This document shows, piece after piece, positions 6,083 to 13,307 of a DNA stretch of 15,126 nt (its first letter is position 1; every line of letters begins with the position of its first letter). Location of the stretch: the NCBI GenBank assembly GCA_021647685.1, contig JAKIUH010000057.1:1-15126 (forward strand), given 5' to 3'. The position numbers and the translations under genes were made by a program. Source of the DNA: Bacteroidales bacterium (lineage in GTDB: Bacteria > Bacteroidota > Bacteroidia > Bacteroidales > NBLH01). The notes below the pieces were generated by a model that was given only the letters and a program-made list of their open reading frames with translations, was not told the origin of the DNA and did no database searches.

Positions 6083-8083
6083 ATGGAATACATAAATAGA
6101 CATGTGTATTTTAGAGTAAAAAATCAATTTCTGGTTTTCGTTTTCATGTGCATTTCAGCATTTGCTCTTGCTCAAAATGATAAAGACAGCATTTTGGGTG
6201 ATGTTTTGTACGATTTAAGCTTAGAAGATTTATTAAAAGTCAAGATTAGTTCAGCATCGCGAATATCGGAAAATGTTTTTGATGTTCCACAGACTGCTTT
6301 GATAATTACCGAAGAAGATATTAGAAACAGAGGATATATTGATTTGGAACAACTGTTTCATGACATACCCGGTTTTGATATATCGCGTGGAAACGGAACA
6401 CATTATGCAATATTGTATCAAAGAGGATACCGATCAAACAATACAGACAGAACACTTTTACTAATAGACGGAGTTGAAGAAAACGATTTGTGGAGTAATA
6501 ATATCTGGCTTTCTAAACAGTACCCTTTAAGTAATATTAAAAGAGTGGAAGTAATCTATGGACCTTCTTCTACAATATACGGTCCCAATGCATTTATCGG
6601 GATTATAAATATTGTTACGAAAAAATCGGATGAGATTATCAAGGGAAACAATAAAATTGGTATTACGGGTCAAATAAATTATGGAAGCTGGAAAACGGCA
6701 TTTGCAGATTTGACAATTGCAGCAGGCAATAAAGATTATTCTTTCAGTTTAACCGGAAGATATTATAATTCTCAGGAAATGGATCTTTCATCATTTGAAG
6801 ATTGGGATTATGACTTATCCGGCTATGATCTAAACTATTACAAGGAGCTTTTAGGCACCAATAATGACAATGTTGCCCAAATGGCAATGGATTTAGACAA
6901 TCAATATTATTATGGCGATACTGCCTTACATAATATTCCTCCACATTACAGCAATTCAAAGAAAGACTATTACCTGTACGGAAAAATTAAACTGAAAGAC
7001 TTTTTAATCGGCTTTTCTACTTTTAAACGCGATGAAGGATATGGAGCATGGTATCGTGATGATTTTGAATTAGGACCGGATAATGGTGGCAGGTGGGTGC
7101 CCAATAATTCGTTCATCTATTTAAAGTACGAAAAAAAGATTAGCGATAAATTTTCCATTACCAGTTTTACACGCTTTAAGGAACACAAGCTTGTGGGCAG
7201 TAGTAAGGAATTGTATTATATGGGCTATTTTAATCAAAATATGAGTTTAAGCGGTTTAGAAGACCAGAACGGATTACTTTTACCCGACAGTTTAATACTT
7301 AAACCCTACTGGTATATAACTTGGTATCATACCTACTCTATTCAAATGCGCTCTGAATTTTATACTAAGTTTAGTCCCGGAAAAAAATTAGATATTATCA
7401 CCGGTTTAGAACTAAGAAAAGGGCTTATACAAGGCAGTTATTTAATAAGTGAAGAGCCAAATCCGGAAGAAACAGCTAGTCCACCTGACATCGAAGGAGG
7501 AAATAATTTTCAAAGTACGGACTTAGGTGTTTATGCACAGTTAAATTACAAGCTTTTCAATAATTTCAACATCTATCTCGGTGGCAGATTAGACAATAAT
7601 AAAGTAAGAGTAACCGGAGGCTATGGTACAGTTTTTATGCCTAAGATGGCAGTAATATACCGTCCGGGTAATTTTAGCTTAAAATTTATTTATTCGGAGG
7701 CATACAAAGATGCAGGGTTTTGGACAAAGTATGGAGTTACCCCCGGACGCTTATTAAACAATCCTAATTTACCGCCTGAAAAAGTACAAAATTTTGAAAC
7801 ATCAATCCTGTGGAATTTAACGGATAATATTTTTATAGATTTTAGTGCCTTTCATGCAAGTTACACCAATGCAATAGGAACAGTAGTTATAGATTTCATT
7901 GACGAACAAGGAGATACAGTACAAACCACACAGCACCAAGCAATTGGTTCTATGGAAATTTCAGGAATACAATCAAATATAATTTATAAAAGTAAAAACT
8001 ACTCTGCTTATTTTAATTATACATACACTTATCCATACAATACGGAAAATAATAATAAATTACGCATTGGAGATATTGCTTAA
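6083..8083 (+). CDS. TonB-dependent outer-membrane receptor, cut short by in-frame TAA
   Basis: As read, this gives a 666-residue outer-membrane receptor without its C-terminus. It begins with a signal peptide (FLVFVFMCISAFALAQ, cleavage near residue 31), then an N-terminal SLEDLLKVKISSASR segment. A TonB plug domain covers about residues 60-170 (DVPQTALIITEEDIRNRGY, ILYQRGYRSNN, LLIDGVEEND, VEVIYGPSSTIYGPNAF, IINIVTKK). A beta-barrel follows, with many aromatic-rich strands. The TAA at 8081-8083 falls inside a barrel strand region (RIGDIA-stop-HKFNAG). The same frame stays open to 8407 and encodes the last strands. The truncated protein would lack the C-terminal Phe-ending strand that BAM recognises, so it is probably not assembled. 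Substrate unknown: siderophore, cobalamin, metal or sugar cannot be separated by eye. The upstream gene is 85 bp away. Confidence 0.85.
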   Translation: MEYINRHVYFRVKNQFLVFVFMCISAFALAQNDKDSILGDVLYDLSLEDLLKVKISSASRISENVFDVPQTALIITEEDIRNRGYIDLEQLFHDIPGFDISRGNGTHYAILYQRGYRSNNTDRTLLLIDGVEENDLWSNNIWLSKQYPLSNIKRVEVIYGPSSTIYGPNAFIGIINIVTKKSDEIIKGNNKIGITGQINYGSWKTAFADLTIAAGNKDYSFSLTGRYYNSQEMDLSSFEDWDYDLSGYDLNYYKELLGTNNDNVAQMAMDLDNQYYYGDTALHNIPPHYSNSKKDYYLYGKIKLKDFLIGFSTFKRDEGYGAWYRDDFELGPDNGGRWVPNNSFIYLKYEKKISDKFSITSFTRFKEHKLVGSSKELYYMGYFNQNMSLSGLEDQNGLLLPDSLILKPYWYITWYHTYSIQMRSEFYTKFSPGKKLDIITGLELRKGLIQGSYLISEEPNPEETASPPDIEGGNNFQSTDLGVYAQLNYKLFNNFNIYLGGRLDNNKVRVTGGYGTVFMPKMAVIYRPGNFSLKFIYSEAYKDAGFWTKYGVTPGRLLNNPNLPPEKVQNFETSILWNLTDNIFIDFSAFHASYTNAIGTVVIDFIDEQGDTVQTTQHQAIGSMEISGIQSNIIYKSKNYSAYFNYTYTYPYNTENNNKLRIGDIA

Positions 8084-8407
8084 CATAAATTTAATGCGGG
8101 AGTTGATGTTTTTCTTATTAAAAAGTTAAATCTTAATTTACGCATAAATTATGTTGGTGACAGACCCGTTGGTGAAAATACAACTATTTCAGAGAACCCA
8201 TATACCAAAATTGACGCTTATTGGCTTTTTAACGGAGCATTAGGATATAAAATTTCTAAAAATATGAGGATCCAAGTTTCCGTTAATAATATTTTAAACA
8301 ACAAATACTATGATCCGGGAGTACGAAGTGCAGATGGTGTTTATTACGCTGCCCGACTTCCTCAAAACGAACGAAATTTTATGTTTAATATCTATATAGA
8401 TTTTTAA
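8084..8407 (+). pseudogene. Severed C-terminal barrel of the TonB-dependent receptor
   Basis: In the frame of the preceding receptor, codons continue for 107 residues after the TAA and end at a second TAA (8405-8407). The translation is classic TonB-receptor C-terminus: HKFNAGVDVFL, LNLNLRINYVGDRPVGEN, VNNILNNKYYDPGVRSADG, ARLPQNERNFMFNIYIDF. No ATG close to the beginning could start it independently. With this part the receptor would be 774 residues, a normal length for the family. The interrupted codon sits where relatives often have Ser, as in DIASHK. One C-to-A change from TCA to TAA would explain it, as would a sequencing or assembly error. Confidence 0.85.
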
Positions 8408-8415
8408 CCGATAAC

Positions 8416-9027
8416 TTATTTTACCATAAAGTCTAAAAAAGTTTCTCCTTCAATTTTGGCAGTTAAGCGGTCTCCAATTTGTACTTGCCCTACACCTGCA
8501 GGGGTGCCCGTAAAAATTAAATCCCCAATTTTTAAAGTTACAAAACGCGAAACATAGGCAATAAGTACATCAAAATTAAAAATCATATCTTTTGTACTCC
8601 CGTTTTGTACAGTTTTGCCATTCAAATCAAGGCTAAAATTCAAATCATTTAAATTTTTAAAGTTTGATTTTGCAACAAATTCAGAAAGGGGCGCAGCGCC
8701 GTCAAAAGCTTTGGCTATTTCCCATGGTTTTCCGGCAGCTTTGCATTTATCCTGTAAATCACGAGCAGTAAAATCTATACCAATACCAATTTCATCGTAA
8801 TAACGATGAGCAAAACGTTCTTCAATATTTTTACCCAAGCGGTTTATTTTTAAAACAATTTCCGTTTCGTAATGAATATTTTTTGAAAAATCCGGATAAA
8901 AGAAAGGTTTATTATTTCGGATAACAGCGGTTTCGGGTTTCATAAAAAACATGGGTTCCTTAGGTACCGGATTACTTAATTCCTTGGCATGTTCAATATA
9001 GTTTCTGCCTATGCAAATTATCTTCAT
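8416..9027 (-). CDS. Fumarylacetoacetate hydrolase family protein (FAHD1/YcgM-like)
   Basis: A 203-residue protein close in length and sequence to FAHD1/YcgM, small cytoplasmic FAH-fold enzymes reported to hydrolyse acylpyruvates and decarboxylate oxaloacetate. Visible features are GRNYIEHAKEL at the N-terminus, FFMKPETAV (27-35), the metal-ligand segment HYETEIVL with E54 and E56, GIDFTARDLQ with D85 as third ligand, GKPWEIAKAFDGAAPLS, and FTGTPAGVGQVQIGDRL. It starts at ATG 9027, 3 bp after the exonuclease stop, so it is very probably in the same transcript. Its stop lies 8 bp from the end of the convergent receptor remnant, leaving almost no room for separate terminators. The role is likely metabolite clean-up around pyruvate/oxaloacetate. 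The exact substrate is not visible, and functional linkage to the exonuclease is not implied. Confidence 0.88.
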   Translation of the reverse strand: MKIICIGRNYIEHAKELSNPVPKEPMFFMKPETAVIRNNKPFFYPDFSKNIHYETEIVLKINRLGKNIEERFAHRYYDEIGIGIDFTARDLQDKCKAAGKPWEIAKAFDGAAPLSEFVAKSNFKNLNDLNFSLDLNGKTVQNGSTKDMIFNFDVLIAYVSRFVTLKIGDLIFTGTPAGVGQVQIGDRLTAKIEGETFLDFMVK

Positions 9028-9030
9028 AAA

Positions 9031-9915
9031 TTATTTTACTTTAAATTTTTGACTTAATAAATTTTTTAATTCTTCTTCACTTAGATTTTTATTTTCTTTT
9101 TCTTTTTGTGTTTTATTAAGCTCTCTTTGTTTTTTAGCTGTTTCTTTTCTTTTTTGCTGAACTTCCATGTAAATTGGAGTGAGAATCTTCTTGGTATATA
9201 GAGGAAAATCAGCTCCCATTATCCATGAGTAATACCCGGGCTCTTTCTCTAACACTTCTCTCACGGTTTTGCCTTTATGTTTGCCAAAATTAAATGTTTC
9301 CACACCGTCTTCATTAAAAATAATCATTCCGGCAAAATCTGCATTCCGGCTTTGTGATGAAAATTTTGACAATTGAGTAACATCATTTTTTAAATCATCG
9401 TATCGCTCAATTTGTGCTTTGAGCACTTCGTAAGTAGCAAAAACATCGGCTTCGGCAGAATGTGCATTTTCAAGTTTTTTACCACAGTAAAATTCATAAG
9501 CCGCACTTAATGTACGCGGTTCTTTTTTAAAGAAAATTACCTGACCGTCAATAAAACGCCTGTTTTTAACATCAAAATCACATTCAGCTCTTAAAAATTC
9601 CTCAACCAATAAAGGAATATCAAATTTATTAGAATTATACCCTACCAAATCAGCTTCTCCAAAAAAATCTAAAATTTCACTTGCCAAATCTTTAAAAGTA
9701 GGTTTATCTTTCACATCTTTATCCGAAATACCATGTATTTTTGTAACTTTCTCAGGTATCGGAATTGTAGGGTTTATCAGCCATGTCTTTTTTATTTCAG
9801 TACCGTCGGGCATCACTTTCAAAACAGATAATTCAACAATCCTGTCTTTTGAAACATTTATGCCTGTAGTTTCTAAATCAAAAAAGGCAAGAGGTTTTGT
9901 TAAGTTTAATTGCAT
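9031..9915 (-). CDS. DEDDh 3'-5' exonuclease (DnaQ-like) with ExoX-like C-terminal module
   Basis: A 294-residue protein. Residues ~8-165 form a DnaQ/RNase T exonuclease fold with all DEDDh residues: D13 and E15 in FFDLETTG, D99 in VGYNSNKFDIPLL, and H152 with D157 in HSAEADVFA. Residues ~205-235 (FNFGKHKGKTVREVLEKEPGYYSW) match the small module found at the C-terminus of ExoX-type exonucleases (also related to DUF3820). A Lys/Glu-rich tail ends the protein. It is too short and too different to be a PolC-type replicative polymerase, but it could act as a proofreading epsilon-like subunit or as a repair exonuclease. The nearby dnaN is suggestive but not proof. It starts at ATG 9915 with a -7 box about 36 bp upstream and probably leads a two-gene operon with the FAH enzyme. 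Confidence 0.88.
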   Translation of the reverse strand: MQLNLTKPLAFFDLETTGINVSKDRIVELSVLKVMPDGTEIKKTWLINPTIPIPEKVTKIHGISDKDVKDKPTFKDLASEILDFFGEADLVGYNSNKFDIPLLVEEFLRAECDFDVKNRRFIDGQVIFFKKEPRTLSAAYEFYCGKKLENAHSAEADVFATYEVLKAQIERYDDLKNDVTQLSKFSSQSRNADFAGMIIFNEDGVETFNFGKHKGKTVREVLEKEPGYYSWIMGADFPLYTKKILTPIYMEVQQKRKETAKKQRELNKTQKEKENKNLSEEELKNLLSQKFKVK

Positions 9916-9950
9916 TATATTTTCGTGTATTTAAATTCTGATTTCTTATG

Positions 9951-9958
9951 CAAAAATA
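9951..9958 (-). promoter_or_regulatory. Putative -7 box for the exonuclease-FAH operon
   Basis: On the minus strand this reads TATTTTTG, a full match to TAnnTTTG. A TTTG lies at 9978-9975, but the 16-nt spacer is shorter than the usual ~19. Transcription would begin near 9944, giving a leader of about 29 nt before the ATG at 9915. Confidence 0.45.
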
Positions 9959-9975
9959 TCAATTAAAATTAGAAC

Positions 9976-9994
9976 AAACCGAAAAAACCGGTTT
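9976..9994 (-). terminator. Weak hairpin at the end of the PD40 gene
   Basis: AAACCG (9976-9981) and CGGTTT (9989-9994) form a 6-bp inverted repeat with a 7-nt loop that touches the stop codon of the PD40 gene. On the minus strand it is followed by an AT-rich stretch without a clean U-run, so it is a possible but weak terminator. Confidence 0.3.
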
Positions 9995-11556
9995 TATTTT
10001 TGATGATTTTTTGAGGAAGCTGCTTGTAAATAAATATTGATTTTTCGTTTTTTATTGCGGTAGTGATTTTCGGGAATAGTAAATTTCTTTTTTACCGGAA
10101 GAAAATTATCCGCTTTTACATTTAAAAAATAAGTTCCCGGCTCCAATGCCAGTATAAAATGATTGTATTTACGATTAAATGCATAAATTCCGTACAATTC
10201 ATCATCTTTTTCCAGCGTTATGGAAACCTTGCAATCATAATCCTTAAACGGCTTTGTTCCGGTTGAATCTTTAACAAAAATATTTCCCGAAACAATTAAG
10301 TAATCAGCCTCTTTATCTAAAAAAACAACTCTGTAAATATCATAGCTGCCCATACCTTCGCGCATAATAGTAGAAATATAGGCATAACGCGGACTTAAAG
10401 TGAAACTTATAGTTTTGTTATCGTATGGATTATTAATAGGGAAACCTAAATTATGAGGTGTTGCCCAATTATTGCTTGCCTTATCCCAATAAGTGTAAAA
10501 TAAATCATAGCCCCCCATTCCCTCATGTCCTTTTGAAGCAAAATAGAGATTTGAACCATTAGGATCTACATAAGGATAATTCTCATCTTCGGGTGTATTT
10601 ATGCTTGCTCCCATATTGAGCGGTTTTCCCCAAGTTCCGTCAGGCAGTTTCAATGAATAATACAAATCAAGCCCGCCAAAGCCACCTTCACGGTTACTGG
10701 CAAAAAACAAGGTATCCCCTGTTTTTGAATAACATGCTCCTTCCTCACGATAAGTTGAATTAACTTTTTTCCCGATATTATCTAATTCTCTGAATAAACC
10801 TTTAATGCGTACACTTGTATTAATATCTTCAAAGCCGCTTTCCTGCGAATAATGAACAAATAAATGTTTACCGTCATGCGATAAACCTGCAACTAATTCA
10901 TCGTTAATCGTATTTACCAAATTACCTGCTTGTTTTGCTTTTGTCCAATTTGTTTTGTTTTTTTGCTTTTTACTAACGTAAATATTATAATCCCGGTTTT
11001 TACGCGAACTGTAAACCAATAGATTCTCATCTTCTGAAACATAAGGGTTTACTTCGGGATTTTTTGAATTTATATTTGAACCAAGGTTTATAAGCTGCAC
11101 ATTGCGCGAATTTTCAGCAATTATTTTGGCACGTTGATATAATTCCAATTCTTTTTTGGCTTCCGATTTTAATTTTCTTCCTTTCACTTTATCGGAGTAT
11201 TCCAGAATTAAATCAATTGCTAAATCAAACTGATTATTGTAGTAATAAGCTTTTGCCAATGCATGAATATCCGCAGAATTACTATTCGATTCTTTTTCTA
11301 AAAGGTATTCAAGATAGGGAAGTGCCTTGGTTTGTTCTGATTCGCTTTTTAAAAAGTCATAGGCGATACGCCGACATGCCTCAGTGCTCAAACTTCGAAT
11401 TCGCTGCAAGTTAACTTTTGAAGATGATTGGTAATTATTTGCAACTTGAGGCTGAGCAGCAGATATAGGAACATTACTCAAAAAAAAGACAACAACCCAG
11501 CAAAGTATTAGCTCTTTGCCGCATGTTTTATTAAATATTTTTTTTTTATTTTTCAA
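9994..11556 (-). CDS. PorE-like TPR/PD40 beta-propeller/CRD protein lacking an OmpA domain
   Basis: A 520-residue exported protein. A signal peptide (ELILCWVVVFFLSNVPISAA) is followed by helical TPR-like repeats to about residue 150 (LPYLEYLLEKES, ALAKAYYYNNQFDLAIDLI). PD40/WD40-like beta-propeller blades follow to about residue 410; the clearest are FFASNREGGFGGLDLYYS, NLYFASKGHEGMGGYDLFYT and MREGMGSYDIYRV. A carboxypeptidase-regulatory-like beta domain ends it (EPGTYFLNVKADNFLPVKKKF). This order matches PorE of the type IX secretion/gliding machinery, but the peptidoglycan-binding OmpA-like domain usual at the C-terminus is missing and there is no room for it before the next gene. There is no lipobox Cys after the signal peptide, so it is probably periplasmic or envelope-associated. 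The start is TTG at 11556: an in-frame TAG lies two codons upstream and there is no nearby ATG. Role in T9SS or cell-envelope assembly is inference. Confidence 0.82.
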   Translation of the reverse strand: MKNKKKIFNKTCGKELILCWVVVFFLSNVPISAAQPQVANNYQSSSKVNLQRIRSLSTEACRRIAYDFLKSESEQTKALPYLEYLLEKESNSNSADIHALAKAYYYNNQFDLAIDLILEYSDKVKGRKLKSEAKKELELYQRAKIIAENSRNVQLINLGSNINSKNPEVNPYVSEDENLLVYSSRKNRDYNIYVSKKQKNKTNWTKAKQAGNLVNTINDELVAGLSHDGKHLFVHYSQESGFEDINTSVRIKGLFRELDNIGKKVNSTYREEGACYSKTGDTLFFASNREGGFGGLDLYYSLKLPDGTWGKPLNMGASINTPEDENYPYVDPNGSNLYFASKGHEGMGGYDLFYTYWDKASNNWATPHNLGFPINNPYDNKTISFTLSPRYAYISTIMREGMGSYDIYRVVFLDKEADYLIVSGNIFVKDSTGTKPFKDYDCKVSITLEKDDELYGIYAFNRKYNHFILALEPGTYFLNVKADNFLPVKKKFTIPENHYRNKKRKINIYLQAASSKNHQK

Positions 11557-11581
11557 ACCCTAAACCCCCATTTTTGATATA

Positions 11582-11611
11582 CAAATTTATAAATTATAAG
11601 TACATCACAAA
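11582..11611 (-). promoter_or_regulatory. Putative Bacteroidota promoter for the PD40 gene
   Basis: On the minus strand TTTG (11611-11608), an 18-nt spacer and TAAATTTG (11589-11582) closely match the Bacteroidota consensus TTTG-N19-TAnnTTTG. Transcription would begin near 11575 and leave a leader of about 18 nt before the TTG start at 11556. Confidence 0.55.
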
Positions 11612-11767
11612 AAGGGCAAATAGTCAAAGTTTAAAATAACAAAATAAATACTTGACAATCAACAATTAACATAAAAATATTTTTTATATAAAAAAATTTA
11701 AATTGTGAAATAATACGTATATATAATGAATAATTTTTACATAAAATGCATATTTTCTTTGATAAAC

Positions 11768-11795
11768 GAAAAAAGCCCCGAAATATATCGAGGCT
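11768..11795 (-). terminator. Intrinsic terminator after dnaN
   Basis: On the minus strand AGCCTCGA (11795-11788) pairs with TCGGGGCT (11781-11774) as an 8-bp stem with one G-U pair and a 6-nt loop, followed directly by a run of Ts (11773-11769). It starts 33 nt after the dnaN stop codon. This is the clearest terminator in the window and separates dnaN from the PD40 gene. Confidence 0.85.
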
Positions 11796-11827
11796 GATTA
11801 ATTTATATTTATAAAGAAAAATCAATT

Positions 11828-12952
11828 CTATACCATCATGGGCATCAGAAGCATTAACTCATCTTCTGCATCATTCTCTTTTTGTAATGGCAAAATAATT
11901 CCTGCACGACTCGGATCGGATAATTCAATAACTACATCACCGGATGAAATATTTGATAAAATTTCGGTAAGGAAAACCGATTTAAAACCGATTTCCATTT
12001 CATCACCATCGTATTGACAATTAAGCACCTCATATGCCGAAATAGAAAAATCAATATCCTGTGCTGAAACAGTCATTTCGTTTGAAGTAAGCTTTAATTT
12101 CACCAAATTGCTTGCCTGATTGGAAAATACAGCTACGCGCTTAATGGTATTATTTAACTGAACACGGTCAATAACCACTTTATATGGGCTTTCGGCAGGA
12201 ATTACCGAGCCGTAGCTTGGGTATTCGCCTTCGACTAAACGACAGATTAGCTGCCAGCCGTTAATTGTAAAAAAAGCATTATTTGAATCAATTTGCATAC
12301 CCACTTCTGTATCATCCGAAGGTAATAAACCTTTTAGAAGGTTTGCCGGTTTTTTAGGAAGTATAAATTTAGTATTAATCCCTGTATTAACATCACTACG
12401 GCGGTAACGAACTAATTTATGAGAATCTGATGCTACAAAAGTAATTTTATCCGTTTCAATATCCATAAAAATGCCGTTCATTACCGGACGAAGCTCATCA
12501 TCAGCAGTGGCAAAAATTGTTTTTGTGATGCCTGTGGAAAGTAATTCGGAGCTTAATTTCAAAGAATGGCTGTTTTCTTCTTGTAAAACAGGTAGTTCAG
12601 GATAATCTTCACCACTCTGCCCCATAATACTGAATTTACCGTTTTCGGTAAGTATATCTACTTGCATGGTTTCCATATCTGCCTCAAAGGTTAAAGGCTG
12701 TTCAGGAAATTCTTTCAGCATATTGGTTAATCGGCGTGCTTCAAGTGCCAAAACACCTTCTCCCTCCACATTATCCAATTCAATCCGGGTAATCATGGTG
12801 GTTTCAAGGTCAGTGGCGCGAATAACCAATTCTTGACCTTCAAGACTGAATAAAAAGTTATCCAAAATAGGAATTGTGTGTTTGCTACTGATTACTTTAC
12901 TTACAGATGATAAATGGCTTAATAGCTCAGTACTGGAAATTACAAATTTCAT
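11828..12952 (-). CDS. dnaN: DNA polymerase III beta subunit (sliding clamp)
   Basis: A 374-residue beta clamp, full length for the family. It encircles DNA as a dimeric ring and tethers DNA polymerase III and repair proteins. Diagnostic stretches are MKFVISSTELLSHLSSVSKVI at the N-terminus, HTIPILDNFLFS, IRATDLETTM, LEARRLTNMLKEFPE, FVASDSHKLVRY in the second domain, GEYPSYGSVIP, and the C-terminal LMLLMPMMV, where most bacteria end in a PM[RM]L-like sequence. The start is ATG 12952. It lies downstream of gldG and a DUF4340-like gene on the same strand, an arrangement found in many Bacteroidota, but a 355-bp spacer suggests its own promoter. A near-consensus TTATTTTG (13001-12994) with TTTG at 13029-13026 is a weak candidate, since its 24-nt spacer is too long. 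dnaA is not in the window and no DnaA-box cluster was noticed. Confidence 0.97.
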   Translation of the reverse strand: MKFVISSTELLSHLSSVSKVISSKHTIPILDNFLFSLEGQELVIRATDLETTMITRIELDNVEGEGVLALEARRLTNMLKEFPEQPLTFEADMETMQVDILTENGKFSIMGQSGEDYPELPVLQEENSHSLKLSSELLSTGITKTIFATADDELRPVMNGIFMDIETDKITFVASDSHKLVRYRRSDVNTGINTKFILPKKPANLLKGLLPSDDTEVGMQIDSNNAFFTINGWQLICRLVEGEYPSYGSVIPAESPYKVVIDRVQLNNTIKRVAVFSNQASNLVKLKLTSNEMTVSAQDIDFSISAYEVLNCQYDGDEMEIGFKSVFLTEILSNISSGDVVIELSDPSRAGIILPLQKENDAEDELMLLMPMMV

Positions 12953-13193
12953 ATAGCTAATTTTATATTTGTTATCATTTTTTAATATAATCGCAAAATA
13001 AATAAATTTTCAGTTCTTTTTAATACAAATCGAGTAAATTTTATATTATTTTATCAACAATCTGCCTATTTTTTTGATGGTAAATATTTTTAGAGAAAAT
13101 GAAAAAATTCACTAAGCCTCTAAGAAGTTTATCCAGAGCCAGAAACCAACAAACAATTTATAAATAAATAATGAAAGATAGAACCAAAAAACA

Positions 13194-13233
13194 GTAACAA
13201 TTTAACAGTATAACAATTCAAGCTTTTAACATT
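13194..13233 (+). repeat. Second, short copy of the 8-bp repeat
   Basis: Five 8-bp units in register: GTAACAAT, TTAACAGT, ATAACAAT, TCAAGCTT (degenerate) and TTAACATT. A separate TTAACAAT lies at 13261-13268, out of register. The units are of the WTARCAAT type seen in units 7-10 of the array at 1665-1749. Confidence 0.6.
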
Positions 13234-13261
13234 TTGAAGTCTTTTCAGACGTTCAAAAGTT
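13228..13261 (-). other. Long hairpin with GAAA tetraloop after the gldG cluster
   Basis: On the minus strand TTTTGAA (13258-13252), a bulged C, GTCT (13250-13247), loop GAAA (13246-13243), AGAC and TTCAAAA (down to 13232) form an 11-bp stem, extendable by AAC/GTT past a bulge. GAAA is a stable GNRA tetraloop only when read on the minus strand, the direction of the flanking genes. It starts about 47 nt after the stop of the DUF4340-like gene. There is no U-run, so it may be an mRNA 3'-end or processing hairpin rather than a standard terminator. Confidence 0.55.
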
Positions 13262-13307
13262 TAACAATATTACCAAGCCAAAGCTGTTCTTTCTGTAAAT
13301 TCACAGA

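Larger units (their letters stand above)
12953..13307. other. 355-bp intergenic region upstream of dnaN
   Basis: No gene was seen in this AT-rich spacer. Going right to left it holds one stray TTAACAAT unit, a long hairpin (13228-13261), a short copy of the 8-bp repeat (13194-13233), about 150 bp with no recognised feature, and a weak dnaN promoter candidate (TTATTTTG at 13001-12994). No tRNA, riboswitch or small ORF with convincing coding character was found. Confidence 0.6.

Noticed and set aside
8081..8083. Reassignment of TAA to a sense codon
   Set aside because: TAA is the natural end of most other genes in the window, so only this one codon is anomalous.
11631..11825. 64-residue minus-strand ORF in the gap after dnaN
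   Set aside because: It lies in very AT-rich DNA, spans the dnaN terminator, and its composition (Phe, Ile, Lys, Tyr) is what random AT-rich sequence gives.
12953..13307. Replication origin next to dnaN
   Set aside because: No cluster of DnaA boxes was recognised and dnaA is absent; dnaN beside gldG occurs away from the origin in this phylum.
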